Positions 15,124 through 24,620 of a stretch of DNA of 64,000 nucleotides are shown piece after piece. Source of the stretch: a bacterium (GTDB lineage Bacteria > Patescibacteriota > Microgenomatia > UBA1406 > GWC2-37-13); assembly GCA_021789995.1 (NCBI GenBank), contig JAJYIQ010000001.1, forward strand, positions 62,001-126,000. Direction: 5' to 3'. Numbering within the stretch: the first letter of the stretch is position 1; each line of letters begins with the position of its first letter. The notes beneath the pieces are model-generated. The model saw only the letters and a list, made by a program, of their open reading frames with translations. It made no database searches and was not told the DNA's origin. The translations under genes and the position numbers were made by a program.

Positions 15124-15846
15124 TCATTTATTTTCGTGATCATTTCCACCATTTTCTTCACGGTTATCCTTGTGGTGTTCATCAATGACAATATTTAGCT
15201 TATTGACGGTGTTTTTGATTTTTTGTCGGGTCTGGTCGATTTGCGCGACAACAGGCGGTTGAGCGACAGCAGGGAGAACGGGAGTGCTAACGGACGTGGG
15301 TGCTAAAGTGGGAGAAGAGTCGCGTCTGACCGCTTCCGGCGGCGCTGCTAACGTTATTTCCGTAACTGGAGTGCTTTCGGGAAGACTGGCCGTCAGCTTG
15401 GGTTCGGCCGCGACAACGGGACTAACCGCGTTGGCAACCAGCTGTTGTTTTGTTTTTTCCAGTTCCCGCGATGCCGTCATTAGCGTATTAATATATGTGC
15501 TCGCGAGCTGTTGCTGTTTTTGCGGGTCGGATGTTTGCAGAATCGTATTTGCCGTCGTGGTGATCTGATTGTCGAGATTATTCAGGCTTTGGTGGCTATG
15601 ATCGGTATTGATGACATTTTCCGTTTCATCAAGCCTTTTCACCGTCAATTGTATTTGATAAGCTCCCTCGTTTCCGGTTGCCTGATAAGCCATGACCATC
15701 ACCTGCTCAAATCCGAGTTTTACCGAATATGTCGTATCACCGGGGTTGCTGTTTTGGGCGATGATAACGATGATAGTTATCAATACGAAGAAAAAGAAAA
15801 TAAGCCACGTGGCGTAGTTGATTATTTTACCAAAAAAAGAATGCAT
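15124..15846 (-). CDS. Single-pass membrane protein with Pro/Ala/Thr-rich outer region
   Basis: 240 residues. One membrane helix (about 10-30) is followed by a helical segment with the phrase GDTTYSVKLGFEQVMVMAYQ. That resembles the start of DUF5667-type exported proteins, in which a PDSxLYxVKR-like motif precedes a helical bundle. Residues 135-205 are a low-complexity stretch rich in Pro, Ala, Thr and Ser, and the C-terminus is charged (ENGGNDHENK). It is likely an envelope protein with its bulk outside. Function unknown. Its mRNA looks leaderless (TATATT six bases before the ATG). Confidence 0.55.
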   Translation of the reverse strand: MHSFFGKIINYATWLIFFFFVLITIIVIIAQNSNPGDTTYSVKLGFEQVMVMAYQATGNEGAYQIQLTVKRLDETENVINTDHSHQSLNNLDNQITTTANTILQTSDPQKQQQLASTYINTLMTASRELEKTKQQLVANAVSPVVAAEPKLTASLPESTPVTEITLAAPPEAVRRDSSPTLAPTSVSTPVLPAVAQPPVVAQIDQTRQKIKNTVNKLNIVIDEHHKDNREENGGNDHENK

Positions 15847-15859
15847 ATAATTAATATAC

Positions 15860-16951
15860 CTAAAAAAACGCCAAACGGGTTATTATATATCCCAGCCCAT
15901 AGCCGATGGCTGCCACTCCGAGCCCGATGATAAACATATCAAGACCTGACCGGATTATCCCGCGGCCGGTAAAAATACTGCGTAAGGCGCCGACAGCAAA
16001 GTGTGTGAGCATACTGATGAAAAAAGCCAGGACAATGTGAAATCGGGAAGCGCCAAAGAACAGGGGTAATAACGGTATTAGCGCCCCGAACATAGTCGAT
16101 AACCCGGTAACGATACCTTCTTGTAAAGGCGGAATATTTTCAGCCGAAATGCCCAATTCCTGAGTCGTCATTTCCGAAAGAGCCAGTTTTTTTCCTCCGG
16201 CCATAATATCAGCGGCGATTTTGTTGGCCAGTTTGGGAGAATAGCCCTTTGATTGATAGATTAAAGACAGTTCTTTTTGCTCGGCTTCAGGCATTAATGT
16301 CATTTCCTCTTTTTCAAGGGCGATTTCATGGAGCTGGACTTCCTTTTCCGACGTCGCTGCCAAAAAAGATGACGAACCCATCGATAAGGTATCGGCGATC
16401 AGGCCGGCCAGACCGGAAATAAGAATAGCCTGGTGGTTGGCGGCCGAACCGATGACACCCATGATCAGGCCGAAATTGGCGGTCAGCCCGTCATTAAATC
16501 CATATATAATGTTGCGCAGCATGCCGCCGGTTTCGTGATGGTGCCATGTTTCGCCGGTTCTTCCTGTCGTCATTTTCTGTAAAATCTGTGAGTGCGATGC
16601 TTCGTCGAGGGCCACTGTCCCCGGCAGGTTTTTTTGATTAGCCTCAACCAGATAGGTTCCGACTTCGCGGCTTTCATCAAAAATACGGATTTTTAAAATC
16701 GAAGCTGCAAATCCGGATTTCGCCAACCAGGCCATTAACTTTATTTTTAATGACGGCCGGTATGGCTCAGATTTAATTTTATTTTTGTATAATAACCGGG
16801 CAAAAATTTGCTGGTGTTCCAGTTCCTTTTCCTTCAGCTCATGAAAGATTTGTTTTTGCTTACGGGAACGGCTTAATTTTTCCAGCACGGAATATATATA
16901 GGCCGAATCGCCTTCGTCATAATAGTGCGACAGGAGAGTTTTGCTATTCAT
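15860..16951 (-). CDS. VIT1/CCC1-family metal transporter with N-terminal ferritin-like domain
   Basis: 363 residues. Residues 1-135 are helical and acidic (LLSHYYDEGDSAYIYSVLEK, KELEHQQIFARLL, DEASHSQIL), consistent with a ferritin-like iron-binding bundle. Residues 140-363 form the VIT1 transporter: GMLRNIIYGFNDGLTANFGL, the Met/Glu-rich cytoplasmic segment (TSEKEVQLHEIALEKEEMTL) and five helices in all. VIT-family proteins move Fe2+ or Mn2+ across the membrane. The joined ferritin-like domain would hand iron to the channel. Members with this architecture are known in bacteria and archaea. Confidence 0.85.
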   Translation of the reverse strand: MNSKTLLSHYYDEGDSAYIYSVLEKLSRSRKQKQIFHELKEKELEHQQIFARLLYKNKIKSEPYRPSLKIKLMAWLAKSGFAASILKIRIFDESREVGTYLVEANQKNLPGTVALDEASHSQILQKMTTGRTGETWHHHETGGMLRNIIYGFNDGLTANFGLIMGVIGSAANHQAILISGLAGLIADTLSMGSSSFLAATSEKEVQLHEIALEKEEMTLMPEAEQKELSLIYQSKGYSPKLANKIAADIMAGGKKLALSEMTTQELGISAENIPPLQEGIVTGLSTMFGALIPLLPLFFGASRFHIVLAFFISMLTHFAVGALRSIFTGRGIIRSGLDMFIIGLGVAAIGYGLGYIITRLAFF

Positions 16952-17070
16952 ATGCGATATTATACCGAATAAAACACGATGCTTGAAGCTGGAAACCGGA
17001 AGATGAAATTTGAATTGCCAGTTTAATTTTATCTATTTTCAAGATTTCCGCTTTCAAAATTTTGTTTTAG

Positions 17071-17076
17071 TATAAT
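17071..17076 (+). promoter_or_regulatory. -10 box of the HAD phosphatase gene, leaderless type
   Basis: TATAAT ends six bases before the ATG at 17083, with no ribosome-binding site in between. Confidence 0.5.
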
Positions 17077-17082
17077 TTCCTT

Positions 17083-17652
17083 ATGCATATCGGCGTTGAT
17101 CTGGATTCGGTGCTGGCGGAAATAATACCGGCAATGGACCGTTTCCATAATGAGACCTATCACACAAAAATAAAATTAGCGGATCACAAATCCTTTAATT
17201 TATCCGAAGTCTGGGGTGGAACATCTGACGATGCTTATAACAAATTATTGCGGTTTCAGCAATCTGCCTATTTTGACATTATTAAACCGGTTAAAGGCGC
17301 CAGGCGCGGAATTGCGGGTTTAAACAAAAAACATACATTATCCGTGATTACTGCTCGACCTTATCTGTTGGAAAAAAAAACTATTGCTTGGTTGGACAAA
17401 TACTTTCCAAAAAAGTTCAAACACATTTATCATACAAATCAGGCAGCCAGAAGCAACGAGCCTTTCGTAAAGAAATCGGAAATCGGCAAGAAACTGGGGA
17501 TCGAAATGATGATCGAAGACAACCTGGATTTTGCCATCGATATAGTTTCCATCGGCGTGCCCGTTTTTCTTTTTGACCAGCCGTGGAACCGGGTGAAAAA
17601 GCTTCCAAAAGGTATTACCCGCGTTTATTCGTGGAGGGAAATCCGTTTGTAG
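17083..17652 (+). CDS. HAD-superfamily phosphatase, 5'(3')-deoxyribonucleotidase-like
   Basis: 189 residues. The HAD motifs are present: DLDSVLAE with the nucleophile Asp6 and Asp8, the SVITARPY segment (motif II), a lysine region (KKSEIGKKLG) and MIEDNLDFAIDI (motif IV acidic pair). The family (NT5C-like) removes phosphate from nucleotides. The small cap between motifs I and II fits. The gene stands alone and its 3' end overlaps the convergent glycosyltransferase gene by 28 bases. Confidence 0.75.
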   Translation: MHIGVDLDSVLAEIIPAMDRFHNETYHTKIKLADHKSFNLSEVWGGTSDDAYNKLLRFQQSAYFDIIKPVKGARRGIAGLNKKHTLSVITARPYLLEKKTIAWLDKYFPKKFKHIYHTNQAARSNEPFVKKSEIGKKLGIEMMIEDNLDFAIDIVSIGVPVFLFDQPWNRVKKLPKGITRVYSWREIRL

Positions 17653-18857
17653 ACGGCGATCGTTTTCCGAGCCGTTTCCTCCCAGGTGAAGTGGCGTATA
17701 AGTTTCCGGACTTTATGGCGGTATTCCTGCCGGAATCGCTGATTATTGATGACATTTTCAATCTGCGTGGCTAATTCCAATGGGTTATTGGCGGAAACGA
17801 TCAATTGGCTAAGTTCATGGCCAAACAGGCTGGATACGCCGGTGGTATTGGTGATAATGACCGGTACTTCGCAGGCCATAGCTTCGAGAGCGGTCATGCC
17901 AAAAGATTCGTAATATGACGGCAAAACCACGACGTCGGCCGAATTGTAATAATAGGGCAATTCATGCTGATGGCGCTGGGTGACGTAACCGACGATCGGG
18001 GAAATTCCCAATGTTTTCTCCAGATTTTTTAATCGTTGGAGTTCTTCCGGTTTGTCTTTTGCCGGCCGGCCGCCAACGATCAGGAGACAGACATCAAGCG
18101 CCGGTTTTTTGGTCTGGAGAATTTTTAGCGAATGCATCAAGACATCGATTCCTTTGAGCGGTTCGATCCGGCCGACAAACAGGATGGTTTTCTCCCGTGT
18201 CACCGAAGCGATATAATCGAGAGCTTCCTCTTTTGGGATCGGTTTAAAGATGGTGGTATCAACGCCGGGATTGACGACGTTGATTTTTTCCGGAGGACAA
18301 TTATATAGATGGAAAAGATATTCCCGATCAAGTTCGCTGGCAGCAACGATCGCCGTAGATTTTTTAACCAAATCAAATTCAATCGTTACCCGTTCGGGGG
18401 CAGCTGTTTCCGCCGGGGTTCGGGCAACCATATTTTTTATGAGGCCCAGCGTATGGAAACTGGTGACAAGCGGCGCCCGGTTACCATATTTACTTCTAAT
18501 CTGCATTGCGATCAATCCCGACTGGTAATAATGGGCATGGATCAGATCGTATGCAAGCTTATTATTGCGGATATAATGCTGAAGATTCCTGGTAAAAACC
18601 GGTATATGCTTGATAAGCAATGTCTTATCCAGGCTATGCCGCGGTCCCGCCGGCAGATGAATAACGCGCATGCCCGGCAGAAAATCGACGATCTCCGGGC
18701 TGATAGTATCCTGTATGCGGGTATAAATATCGACTTGGTTACCCATTTTGACGAGGGCTTTAGCCAGTTCCAGGACATAGACCTGCATGCCCCCGGTTTC
18801 TTTACCTTCCTGGTAAGCGAGAGGACAGGCATGATAACTGATCATGGCGATGTTCAT
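17625..18857 (-). CDS. Glycosyltransferase family 4 (MshA/sucrose-phosphate synthase-like)
   Basis: 410 residues with a GT-B fold. The N-terminal domain carries the GGMQVYVLELAKAL loop that binds the acceptor side. The C-terminal domain has the donor-binding FVGRIEPLKGIDVLM, the VVLPSYYESFGMTALEAMAC motif with the conserved Glu pair of retaining GT4 enzymes, and the G-rich end. It transfers a sugar from a nucleotide sugar to a lipid, glycan or small molecule. The closest overall impression is MshA or SPS-like enzymes, but the substrate is not resolvable by eye. Confidence 0.85.
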   Translation of the reverse strand: MNIAMISYHACPLAYQEGKETGGMQVYVLELAKALVKMGNQVDIYTRIQDTISPEIVDFLPGMRVIHLPAGPRHSLDKTLLIKHIPVFTRNLQHYIRNNKLAYDLIHAHYYQSGLIAMQIRSKYGNRAPLVTSFHTLGLIKNMVARTPAETAAPERVTIEFDLVKKSTAIVAASELDREYLFHLYNCPPEKINVVNPGVDTTIFKPIPKEEALDYIASVTREKTILFVGRIEPLKGIDVLMHSLKILQTKKPALDVCLLIVGGRPAKDKPEELQRLKNLEKTLGISPIVGYVTQRHQHELPYYYNSADVVVLPSYYESFGMTALEAMACEVPVIITNTTGVSSLFGHELSQLIVSANNPLELATQIENVINNQRFRQEYRHKVRKLIRHFTWEETARKTIAVYKRISLHE

Positions 18858-18882
18858 AATATTTGAAAGTAGTTAATAGCAA

Positions 18883-20490
18883 TTAAATAATTTCTTCCTT
18901 TCTTTTTCGGACAAACGATATCCATTCTTCGACAATTTCGAAAATCAGTTTAAAGGGCGCTTCGATAAGGAAATCGAAAATGAATACGAAAAAGCTCAAG
19001 CGGGCGACTTCTTCGCTAAAAAACTTGCCAAGGGACAATATCGGCATAAAGAAAAAGTCGATAAGCGGGGTAAGGATTCCTTCCTTTTCCTTGAGCTGGA
19101 GTTCCTTGACGATCTGGCGAATGCGGTAGGAAAAAAAGGTGACGACGCTGACGAAAAATACAAAAATGAGCATACTGATTAGGTTGAATTGTAAAAATGA
19201 CAAAACTTCATAAATCAGGGAAAGAGTAATGATGAAAGTCAGGGAATAAAAAATAGTGAAACCGAAAACAAGAGTCGGGCGCCTGACCTGGGCTTTTTTG
19301 GGCATGAAAGCAACCTGTGTTTCAAAGCTGCGATTGGCATCGATTATTTCGACAATCCGTTGGTAAATTTTGCGGGTATTGTCCTCACCGGGAACGCGGA
19401 AGAAAGCTAAAATGATAAGCATGAGAACCGGCGGAAAAAAGCTGTTGATGGCGATCGAGACCATATTGACTTCACCGTACACATATAGAGAAAGCGGATA
19501 TTCTAAAATCAAGGCGAAAATCATTTTTGTCGCCAGAATATAGACGAAACTTTTGATTGCCAGGTTGCGAATACGGCCGCCAAGCGCTTGGTATTTTTCC
19601 CGGCAGGTCAGGTCGACTTCATTCCATAACTTTTGTTTGTCTGACAAGATATTTTCGATATCGTTTAACTTCCGGTCGAAGATATCGAAAAGAACAAGAA
19701 ACGGTGGTAACTGTTTGCGGGTAAATTTGGCCAGATTGTCGACATATAAGCTGGCGATCATTTCGTCCACCTTGGAAAAAATGGCCGGTAGCCTGGCGCC
19801 TAATTCGGCAACCTCTACTTCCGTATAATGGCTTAACGGTTTATAAAGAGTGGTAAACAAATGGTAACGCTGGTAGGGTTTGTCGCTTTTGCCGTAAGCG
19901 CGCTCAATCGCCACCAGAAAAAAAGCGTCTTTTTGTTCCTCGGTTAACCCTTCAATTTTGATTTTGCGGCGAAGGACCTGATAAATAAAAAAAGTGTAGC
20001 TCGCGTGTTTGGCGGCCGATGCCGGTTTCAGCGTTTCCTCAATCTCACATGTTGCGATGTCAAGCAAAAACTGATTGAGATATTGCTGTATGTCGGAATT
20101 ACGGCCAACGACGATCTGTTTCCGCAGGAGTAGGTAACGGTTGACAATCGACTGGATTTTCATGATATCCTCACCGCCAAGGCTGCCATTATCGAAATAG
20201 CGGGCCCACAATAGTTCGCGCAAAAGATTTTCCGCCTCTCCCCGACCGGCCGGGTTAAGCGACAGCCGCCGTTTGAGTATCCGTTCAATCGCCGCCCGAA
20301 GAATCAGATGGTCTTCCCGGAACTCGACGGCGTTGCGGATGCGCTCATAAACTAACGCAAAAAATGAGACTGTCTGTGACACCATGAGCTGGGAGAAATC
20401 GTCCGGACGGGGGCGGTTCTTGATCGAGCGGAGGGCTTTAATTAGCGCGTCGGTATACTGCGATAGCTTGATCGGTTGGTTATCGGGCAT
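18883..20490 (-). CDS. Large membrane protein of unknown function
   Basis: 535 residues. The N-terminal 290 are helical and soluble (SQYTDALIKALRSIKNRPRP onward), with charged repeats. The C-terminal 220 contain four membrane helices grouped in two pairs (about 310-355 and 410-460) plus a last hydrophobic stretch near 500-525. No recognised domain. The amphipathic end (FDFLIEAPFKLIFEIVEEWI) could lie on the membrane. A TATAAT nine bases before the ATG implies a near-leaderless message. Confidence 0.6.
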   Translation of the reverse strand: MPDNQPIKLSQYTDALIKALRSIKNRPRPDDFSQLMVSQTVSFFALVYERIRNAVEFREDHLILRAAIERILKRRLSLNPAGRGEAENLLRELLWARYFDNGSLGGEDIMKIQSIVNRYLLLRKQIVVGRNSDIQQYLNQFLLDIATCEIEETLKPASAAKHASYTFFIYQVLRRKIKIEGLTEEQKDAFFLVAIERAYGKSDKPYQRYHLFTTLYKPLSHYTEVEVAELGARLPAIFSKVDEMIASLYVDNLAKFTRKQLPPFLVLFDIFDRKLNDIENILSDKQKLWNEVDLTCREKYQALGGRIRNLAIKSFVYILATKMIFALILEYPLSLYVYGEVNMVSIAINSFFPPVLMLIILAFFRVPGEDNTRKIYQRIVEIIDANRSFETQVAFMPKKAQVRRPTLVFGFTIFYSLTFIITLSLIYEVLSFLQFNLISMLIFVFFVSVVTFFSYRIRQIVKELQLKEKEGILTPLIDFFFMPILSLGKFFSEEVARLSFFVFIFDFLIEAPFKLIFEIVEEWISFVRKRKEEII

Positions 20491-20514
20491 ATAGGGCTAA
20501 TTATACCTTAATTT

Positions 20515-21159
20515 TTATTTCTTTTGGGCAATAAGGATTCGTGATCCTATGAAGCCGGTATAATCATCACTGAACAGATCACCGTGCTCCGTTATGAAAT
20601 TAAATCGGTATAAATCAGGTAAAGTATCCATAATATCATAGAATTCGTCAAGGTATTCTTCATAAGTACTGAGGATGGCTAAACCATCAGTTACAAGTAA
20701 GCCGTGAATTAGACGAAGGAGATGGATGGCATATTTACTATTAAATTTGGATGGATGGATGTGTAGCCAAGTTAAAAAAGCGAGTTGATTTGTTGGATTC
20801 TCATTTTGAAAAGAACTTACAGCCTCATCGGGCCATTCACGTAATATTCGAACATTTTACCCCTCGCTAAATTTTTCAATATACCATTGTTTATGCTCGT
20901 CCTTATGATCGCCTAATCTTACTATATTATGCTTAGGGTCGGAAACAACAATTATTTTCGGGTTTAATGGCTTTAATGCAACTATCTCCGGACCATATTC
21001 GAAATCCAAGCACATAGCGCCATAAGTAGATATCAGTTGCGGGTTAAACCCAATTTGTTTAAAGAGTGCTTGAAGAGATAAATTGACCGCCATGCCGCTT
21101 TGATATTCCTCATTATAGAGTTTTTTATTGTAAAATGAAGGAATATCCGGATGTGACAT
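20515..21159 (-). pseudogene. Gene interrupted by an in-frame TAA (possible methyltransferase-like)
   Basis: Reading the minus strand from the ATG at 21159, one frame stays open for 215 codons except for a single TAA at 20859-20857 (codon 101). Before it lie 100 residues (MSHPDIPSFYNKKLYNEEYQ ... KQWYIEKFSEG). After it lie 113 more without a plausible start codon (NVRILREWPDEAVSSFQN ... GFIGSRILIAQKK). The back half has a class I methyltransferase-like rhythm (LLRLIHGLLVTDGLAILSTY, then the closing ILIAQKK strand). The simplest reading is a recent nonsense mutation or a sequencing error in one gene. The intact promoter (TATAAT five bases before the ATG) argues for recency. Confidence 0.6.
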
Positions 21160-21217
21160 GTTGAATTATACTATTCCAGCGTAACAATACGCTGATTTTA
21201 CTATAGGTAAGCTTTTT

Positions 21218-22609
21218 TTACTCCTTTAATTTTGCTCCTGAAGCCAGGATTTTGGATTTTAACTCCTGGACGCGTTTGGCAATATCGCTTTGGGAATAAG
21301 CTTCGATATTAAGCCGAAGCAGAGGCTCGGTGTTGGATGTCCGGACATTGAAACGCCAGTCGGGATAAGTAAACGAGACGCCATCGAGAGTTGATAACTC
21401 ACCGTCTTTATAATCTTTTTTCAGCATTTCCAAAATTTGCGCGGTATTTTCGGTTTCAAAATTAATTTCGCCCGATTCGAAGCTACGGCGGAATTCTTCG
21501 GCGACAACAGAAAGTGATTTCCCCTTTTCAGATAGCATTTTTAACAATCCGATAATTGTGATCACCTGCGATTCGGCATTACCGGTAAAGCGATAATAAT
21601 AATGAGCCGATGCTTCGCCGCCAAAGACCGCGCCGGTTTTAGTCAAAGCTTCGGTAATGTAAGCATGACCGGTTTTAGATATGATCAATTCTCCTCCGTT
21701 TTCTTCGACGATTTTCTTAGGGGTAAAAGTATATTTCAAATCAACGACCACTTTTGATTTTGGAAACTGGGTCAACAACTCTTTAGCCAATATGCCGATG
21801 ATCAATGACGGCGATACCACCTCGCCTTTTTCATTGATGATAAATAAACGGTCGCCATCACCATCGGGCGCCAATCCCAGGTCGGCTTTTTCCGCTACAA
21901 CTTTTTTCTGCAAATCAACAAGATTTTTGGGTTGCATCGGGTCCGGTTGGTGGACCGGAAAAGAGCCATCGAGATCAAAGTTCATCTTAACCAATTTAAT
22001 CGGTAATTTAGCCACCAGTGCACTAATATATTCGCCCCCCATGCCGTTAGCCGGATCGGCGACGACTGTCAACGGCTTAATCTGGAGATTTTTAAACAGT
22101 TTCAATGCATTTTCCACTTCGTCGGAAAGCGCCTGGTGATTTTCGGTTAATTGGCCGGGTTTGGAAGTATCAATCGTTACCCCTTTAGTCGCCAAGTCCT
22201 TTACCTGATCCATGCCGGTCGGTTTACCGATTTTTAGCAATCCGTTCGGTGTATTTAAAACAAATTTTAAGCCGCCATATTCCTTGGGATTGTGGGAGGC
22301 GGTAATTTGGATGCCGGTATCATAACCGTAATGGGAAACGGCAAAATAAAAAGTTGGGGTGGATACCAGACCCAAATCAACGACATTGGCGCCGGCAGCA
22401 AGCAGTGTTTTTTTGGTGACTTTATGAAGAGACGGAGAAGACAATCTCATATCCCGGCCTAAAGCAACGATAAAATTATTTTTATTCAGCTTGCTTTGAA
22501 AAAAAGTATAAATGGCTTTGGCGATCTCCGCCATGACCGATTCGTTTATATTCGTCGGATAAATTCCGCGAATGTCATAGGCTTTAAATATTTTCGGGTT
22601 AATATCCAT
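21218..22609 (-). CDS. Phosphomannomutase/phosphoglucomutase
   Basis: 463 residues, usual length for the alpha-D-phosphohexomutase family. The active-site serine is in GIQITASHNPKEYGG, the metal-binding loop is DGDGDRLF, the sugar-binding loop is GGEASAHYYYR, and the phosphate-binding loop is RTSNTEPLLRL. The enzyme interconverts mannose or glucose 6- and 1-phosphates for glycan precursors. GEASAH/Y loops are usually linked to dual mannose/glucose use. It lies nine bases downstream of the HolA gene on the same strand. Confidence 0.92.
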   Translation of the reverse strand: MDINPKIFKAYDIRGIYPTNINESVMAEIAKAIYTFFQSKLNKNNFIVALGRDMRLSSPSLHKVTKKTLLAAGANVVDLGLVSTPTFYFAVSHYGYDTGIQITASHNPKEYGGLKFVLNTPNGLLKIGKPTGMDQVKDLATKGVTIDTSKPGQLTENHQALSDEVENALKLFKNLQIKPLTVVADPANGMGGEYISALVAKLPIKLVKMNFDLDGSFPVHQPDPMQPKNLVDLQKKVVAEKADLGLAPDGDGDRLFIINEKGEVVSPSLIIGILAKELLTQFPKSKVVVDLKYTFTPKKIVEENGGELIISKTGHAYITEALTKTGAVFGGEASAHYYYRFTGNAESQVITIIGLLKMLSEKGKSLSVVAEEFRRSFESGEINFETENTAQILEMLKKDYKDGELSTLDGVSFTYPDWRFNVRTSNTEPLLRLNIEAYSQSDIAKRVQELKSKILASGAKLKE

Positions 22610-22618
22610 ATGATACTA

Positions 22619-23281
22619 TCATAAAAAATATTGGGTTAAGATGTCAAGCGATTTCGTGTAAGAAAACGGATTGTTGCCCGTTTTTGACGAAACGTCTATC
22701 CGGAAAAGTCCGTCATAAAAAGCGATTAATTGTTCCGTCGTCCAGAATCTGGCTTGGTTGCGTAGTTTGGCTTCTTGCCAGGGGCTAAGTTTGGCGTTAC
22801 CCGTTCCGGATTTGACCAATAAAAGATTTCTGATATGTCGGGTGAGCATAATATAAATAAACCCTTCCTCGATTTTCGGCGGCATTTCGTGGAGGATTTT
22901 CAGGAAATTGGTCATATTACCGGGATAGCAGGTGTCAATCAATTTGAAAATATTTTGCGCCGGTTTGAACTCCTTGACGGCGGCGCCGGTGATTTTCAGT
23001 TCCCGGGCGCTAATTTGGTCTTCCCAATCGACGATTTCGATTTCCTTGTTTTCAATTATATTTTTTATATTCCGCGTTATTTTCAGGTTTTTTTTATTGA
23101 TTTTTTTATTTAAATTTTCGATAAAGTAAATCCGCTTTTGGGCGAATAAGGACGGGACATCGTCGATCTCCAGTGAATTGACGTTCTGAATTTCATAACC
23201 TTTTTTCCGGAAATTTTCTTTCAAAGTTAAAAAATAGTTTCGCGATTCGACATTATCCTCACCGCAGATGATGGTCAACAT
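22619..23281 (-). CDS. holA: DNA polymerase III delta subunit-like protein
   Basis: 220 residues, shorter than the usual 330. It opens with the AAA+ N-terminal region of HolA (LTIICGEDNVESRNYFLTLK), which lacks a working P-loop as in delta. The C-terminal collar helices are recognisable (FIYIMLTRHIRNLLLVKSG, LSPWQEAKLRNQARFWTTEQ, then the YDGLFRIDVSSKTG segment). Delta opens the sliding clamp within the clamp loader. The shortening falls mostly in the middle and is common in reduced genomes. TATAAT lies six bases before its ATG. Confidence 0.75.
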   Translation of the reverse strand: MLTIICGEDNVESRNYFLTLKENFRKKGYEIQNVNSLEIDDVPSLFAQKRIYFIENLNKKINKKNLKITRNIKNIIENKEIEIVDWEDQISARELKITGAAVKEFKPAQNIFKLIDTCYPGNMTNFLKILHEMPPKIEEGFIYIMLTRHIRNLLLVKSGTGNAKLSPWQEAKLRNQARFWTTEQLIAFYDGLFRIDVSSKTGNNPFSYTKSLDILTQYFL

Positions 23282-23305
23282 AAAAAAATTATAACATGGA
23301 AATTA

Positions 23306-23351
23306 TGTCATTGCGAGGACCTTGAGCTTGCCGAGGGGGACGAAGCAATCT
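23306..23351 (+). repeat. Left copy of an inverted repeat (TGTCATTGCGAGG ... GAAGCAATCT)
   Basis: TGTCATTGCGAGG at 23306-23318 and CGAAGCAATCT at 23341-23351 bound a 46-base element. The same ends appear in reverse orientation at 24621-24671, on the other side of the ATPase gene. Elements with these ends are dispersed intergenic repeats in many bacterial genomes. Confidence 0.7.
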
Positions 23352-23391
23352 TGATTGATATTACTTAGGGATATTATATAATTTCATGATT

Positions 23392-24549
23392 ATGCCGCCA
23401 GAAGTAGTAAATCCAGAACAATACAAGCAGACATTAATAATCGACCACAACCGGATTCGTGAGTATACTTTGGTGGGGTTACCAATATATTTAAAAGCTA
23501 AACCCGTCGTTAAAGCTGAGGAAAAAACTGCTGTTTTGGATCAGGTCTTGGATAAAAAATTAGTTGTACTTTCCGGTCCTTCCCGAATCGGAAAAACTTC
23601 ATTGGCTATACAGGTTCAAAGAGAGTATGAAGCAAAAGGAGGCCGATCTTATTTATATAGTCTCCAGGATATATTTGATGACTTTTCTGCAGAACCACAA
23701 ATACTTGAAAATTTTGAGGCTAAAACAAAAACAAAAGCGCTAGATCTGGGTGATTTAGCAAATAAGTTAAAAGCTGGTGGCTATCTGGTCGTCATTGACG
23801 AACTATCCAGAGTAATTGATACCCGTGAATCTCTCCACCGGCAGGCTGGAGTTATCCAAGAATTTATCGAGCAAATGTCTGAAAAACAGGTACCATTACT
23901 GATTATTACTCATGAATACCAGCATCTATTGGATGAAATAAATAAATCCTGGCCTCTTCTCGCAAAAGCGCCAAAATTAATACCCAGGGGATTATTGCCC
24001 CGGGAAGTGGTAGATATTTCCCTATACGGGAATTTTGTCCAGATAGAAAAACAGCCCCAAAGGCCGGAAATTTACCAAGGAATGGATGAAAAAACAGGAG
24101 CTGAAGCAATTAGATTATTAGGCAATTGGCCTGTTGCAATAAGTTCGTTGGTGTATGAGTTCAGTAGAAGAAATGTTGAAGAAGAAAGAAAAACTATTGA
24201 ATATAAAATGGATAACGCGTCATTATATAAAGAACTTAACAAGGGTCTATGGTATAAGCTGGAAACATCGAGTCAATTCAGTACTTTTACAGATTTATTA
24301 AAAAAAGATCTAAAAACAGCAGGAGTATTTGATAATTTTGTAGAAGCGCTTCAGATAAGAAAAGATTTTCCATATAAACCTTACCGGGAAAATGTTCAGC
24401 CTTATTCTGCTCGATTAGATGCTATTTCACCTCAAACATTGCGGCATTTATTAAACTTAGGAGTGGTTGTAATACAAGGAAATTCAATTCATATTAATGG
24501 TTTGCTATTTTCCAGATTAATTAGTCAACCAGAATTTTTAGAAGATTAA
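23392..24549 (+). CDS. P-loop ATPase of the archaeal ATPase/STAND type
   Basis: 385 residues from the ATG at 23392; an ATG two codons earlier (23386) is equally possible. Walker A is GPSRIGKTSL (about residues 62-71), Walker B is YLVVIDELSR (about 131-140), and a sensor-like segment LLIITHEYQH follows. The C-terminal 100 residues look like a winged helix ending LVVIQGNSIHINGLLFSRL. The family (PF01637-like) is common in archaea and CPR, and functions are mostly unknown; some relatives are defence or signalling switches. The gene is bounded on both sides by copies of one repeat in inverted orientation. TATAAT lies at 23377-23382. Confidence 0.75.
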   Translation: MPPEVVNPEQYKQTLIIDHNRIREYTLVGLPIYLKAKPVVKAEEKTAVLDQVLDKKLVVLSGPSRIGKTSLAIQVQREYEAKGGRSYLYSLQDIFDDFSAEPQILENFEAKTKTKALDLGDLANKLKAGGYLVVIDELSRVIDTRESLHRQAGVIQEFIEQMSEKQVPLLIITHEYQHLLDEINKSWPLLAKAPKLIPRGLLPREVVDISLYGNFVQIEKQPQRPEIYQGMDEKTGAEAIRLLGNWPVAISSLVYEFSRRNVEEERKTIEYKMDNASLYKELNKGLWYKLETSSQFSTFTDLLKKDLKTAGVFDNFVEALQIRKDFPYKPYRENVQPYSARLDAISPQTLRHLLNLGVVVIQGNSIHINGLLFSRLISQPEFLED

Positions 24550-24620
24550 TAAAGGAAACGCTCTAATTAAAAATCCTACTTTGAAGTATTAATATAAAGA
24601 ATTACTGTATTGATGGAGAT

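Noticed and set aside
20515-21159. TAA recoding as an explanation for the interrupted gene
   Set aside because: Other genes in the window end in TAA normally and no known CPR code reassigns TAA. Nonsense mutation or error is simpler.
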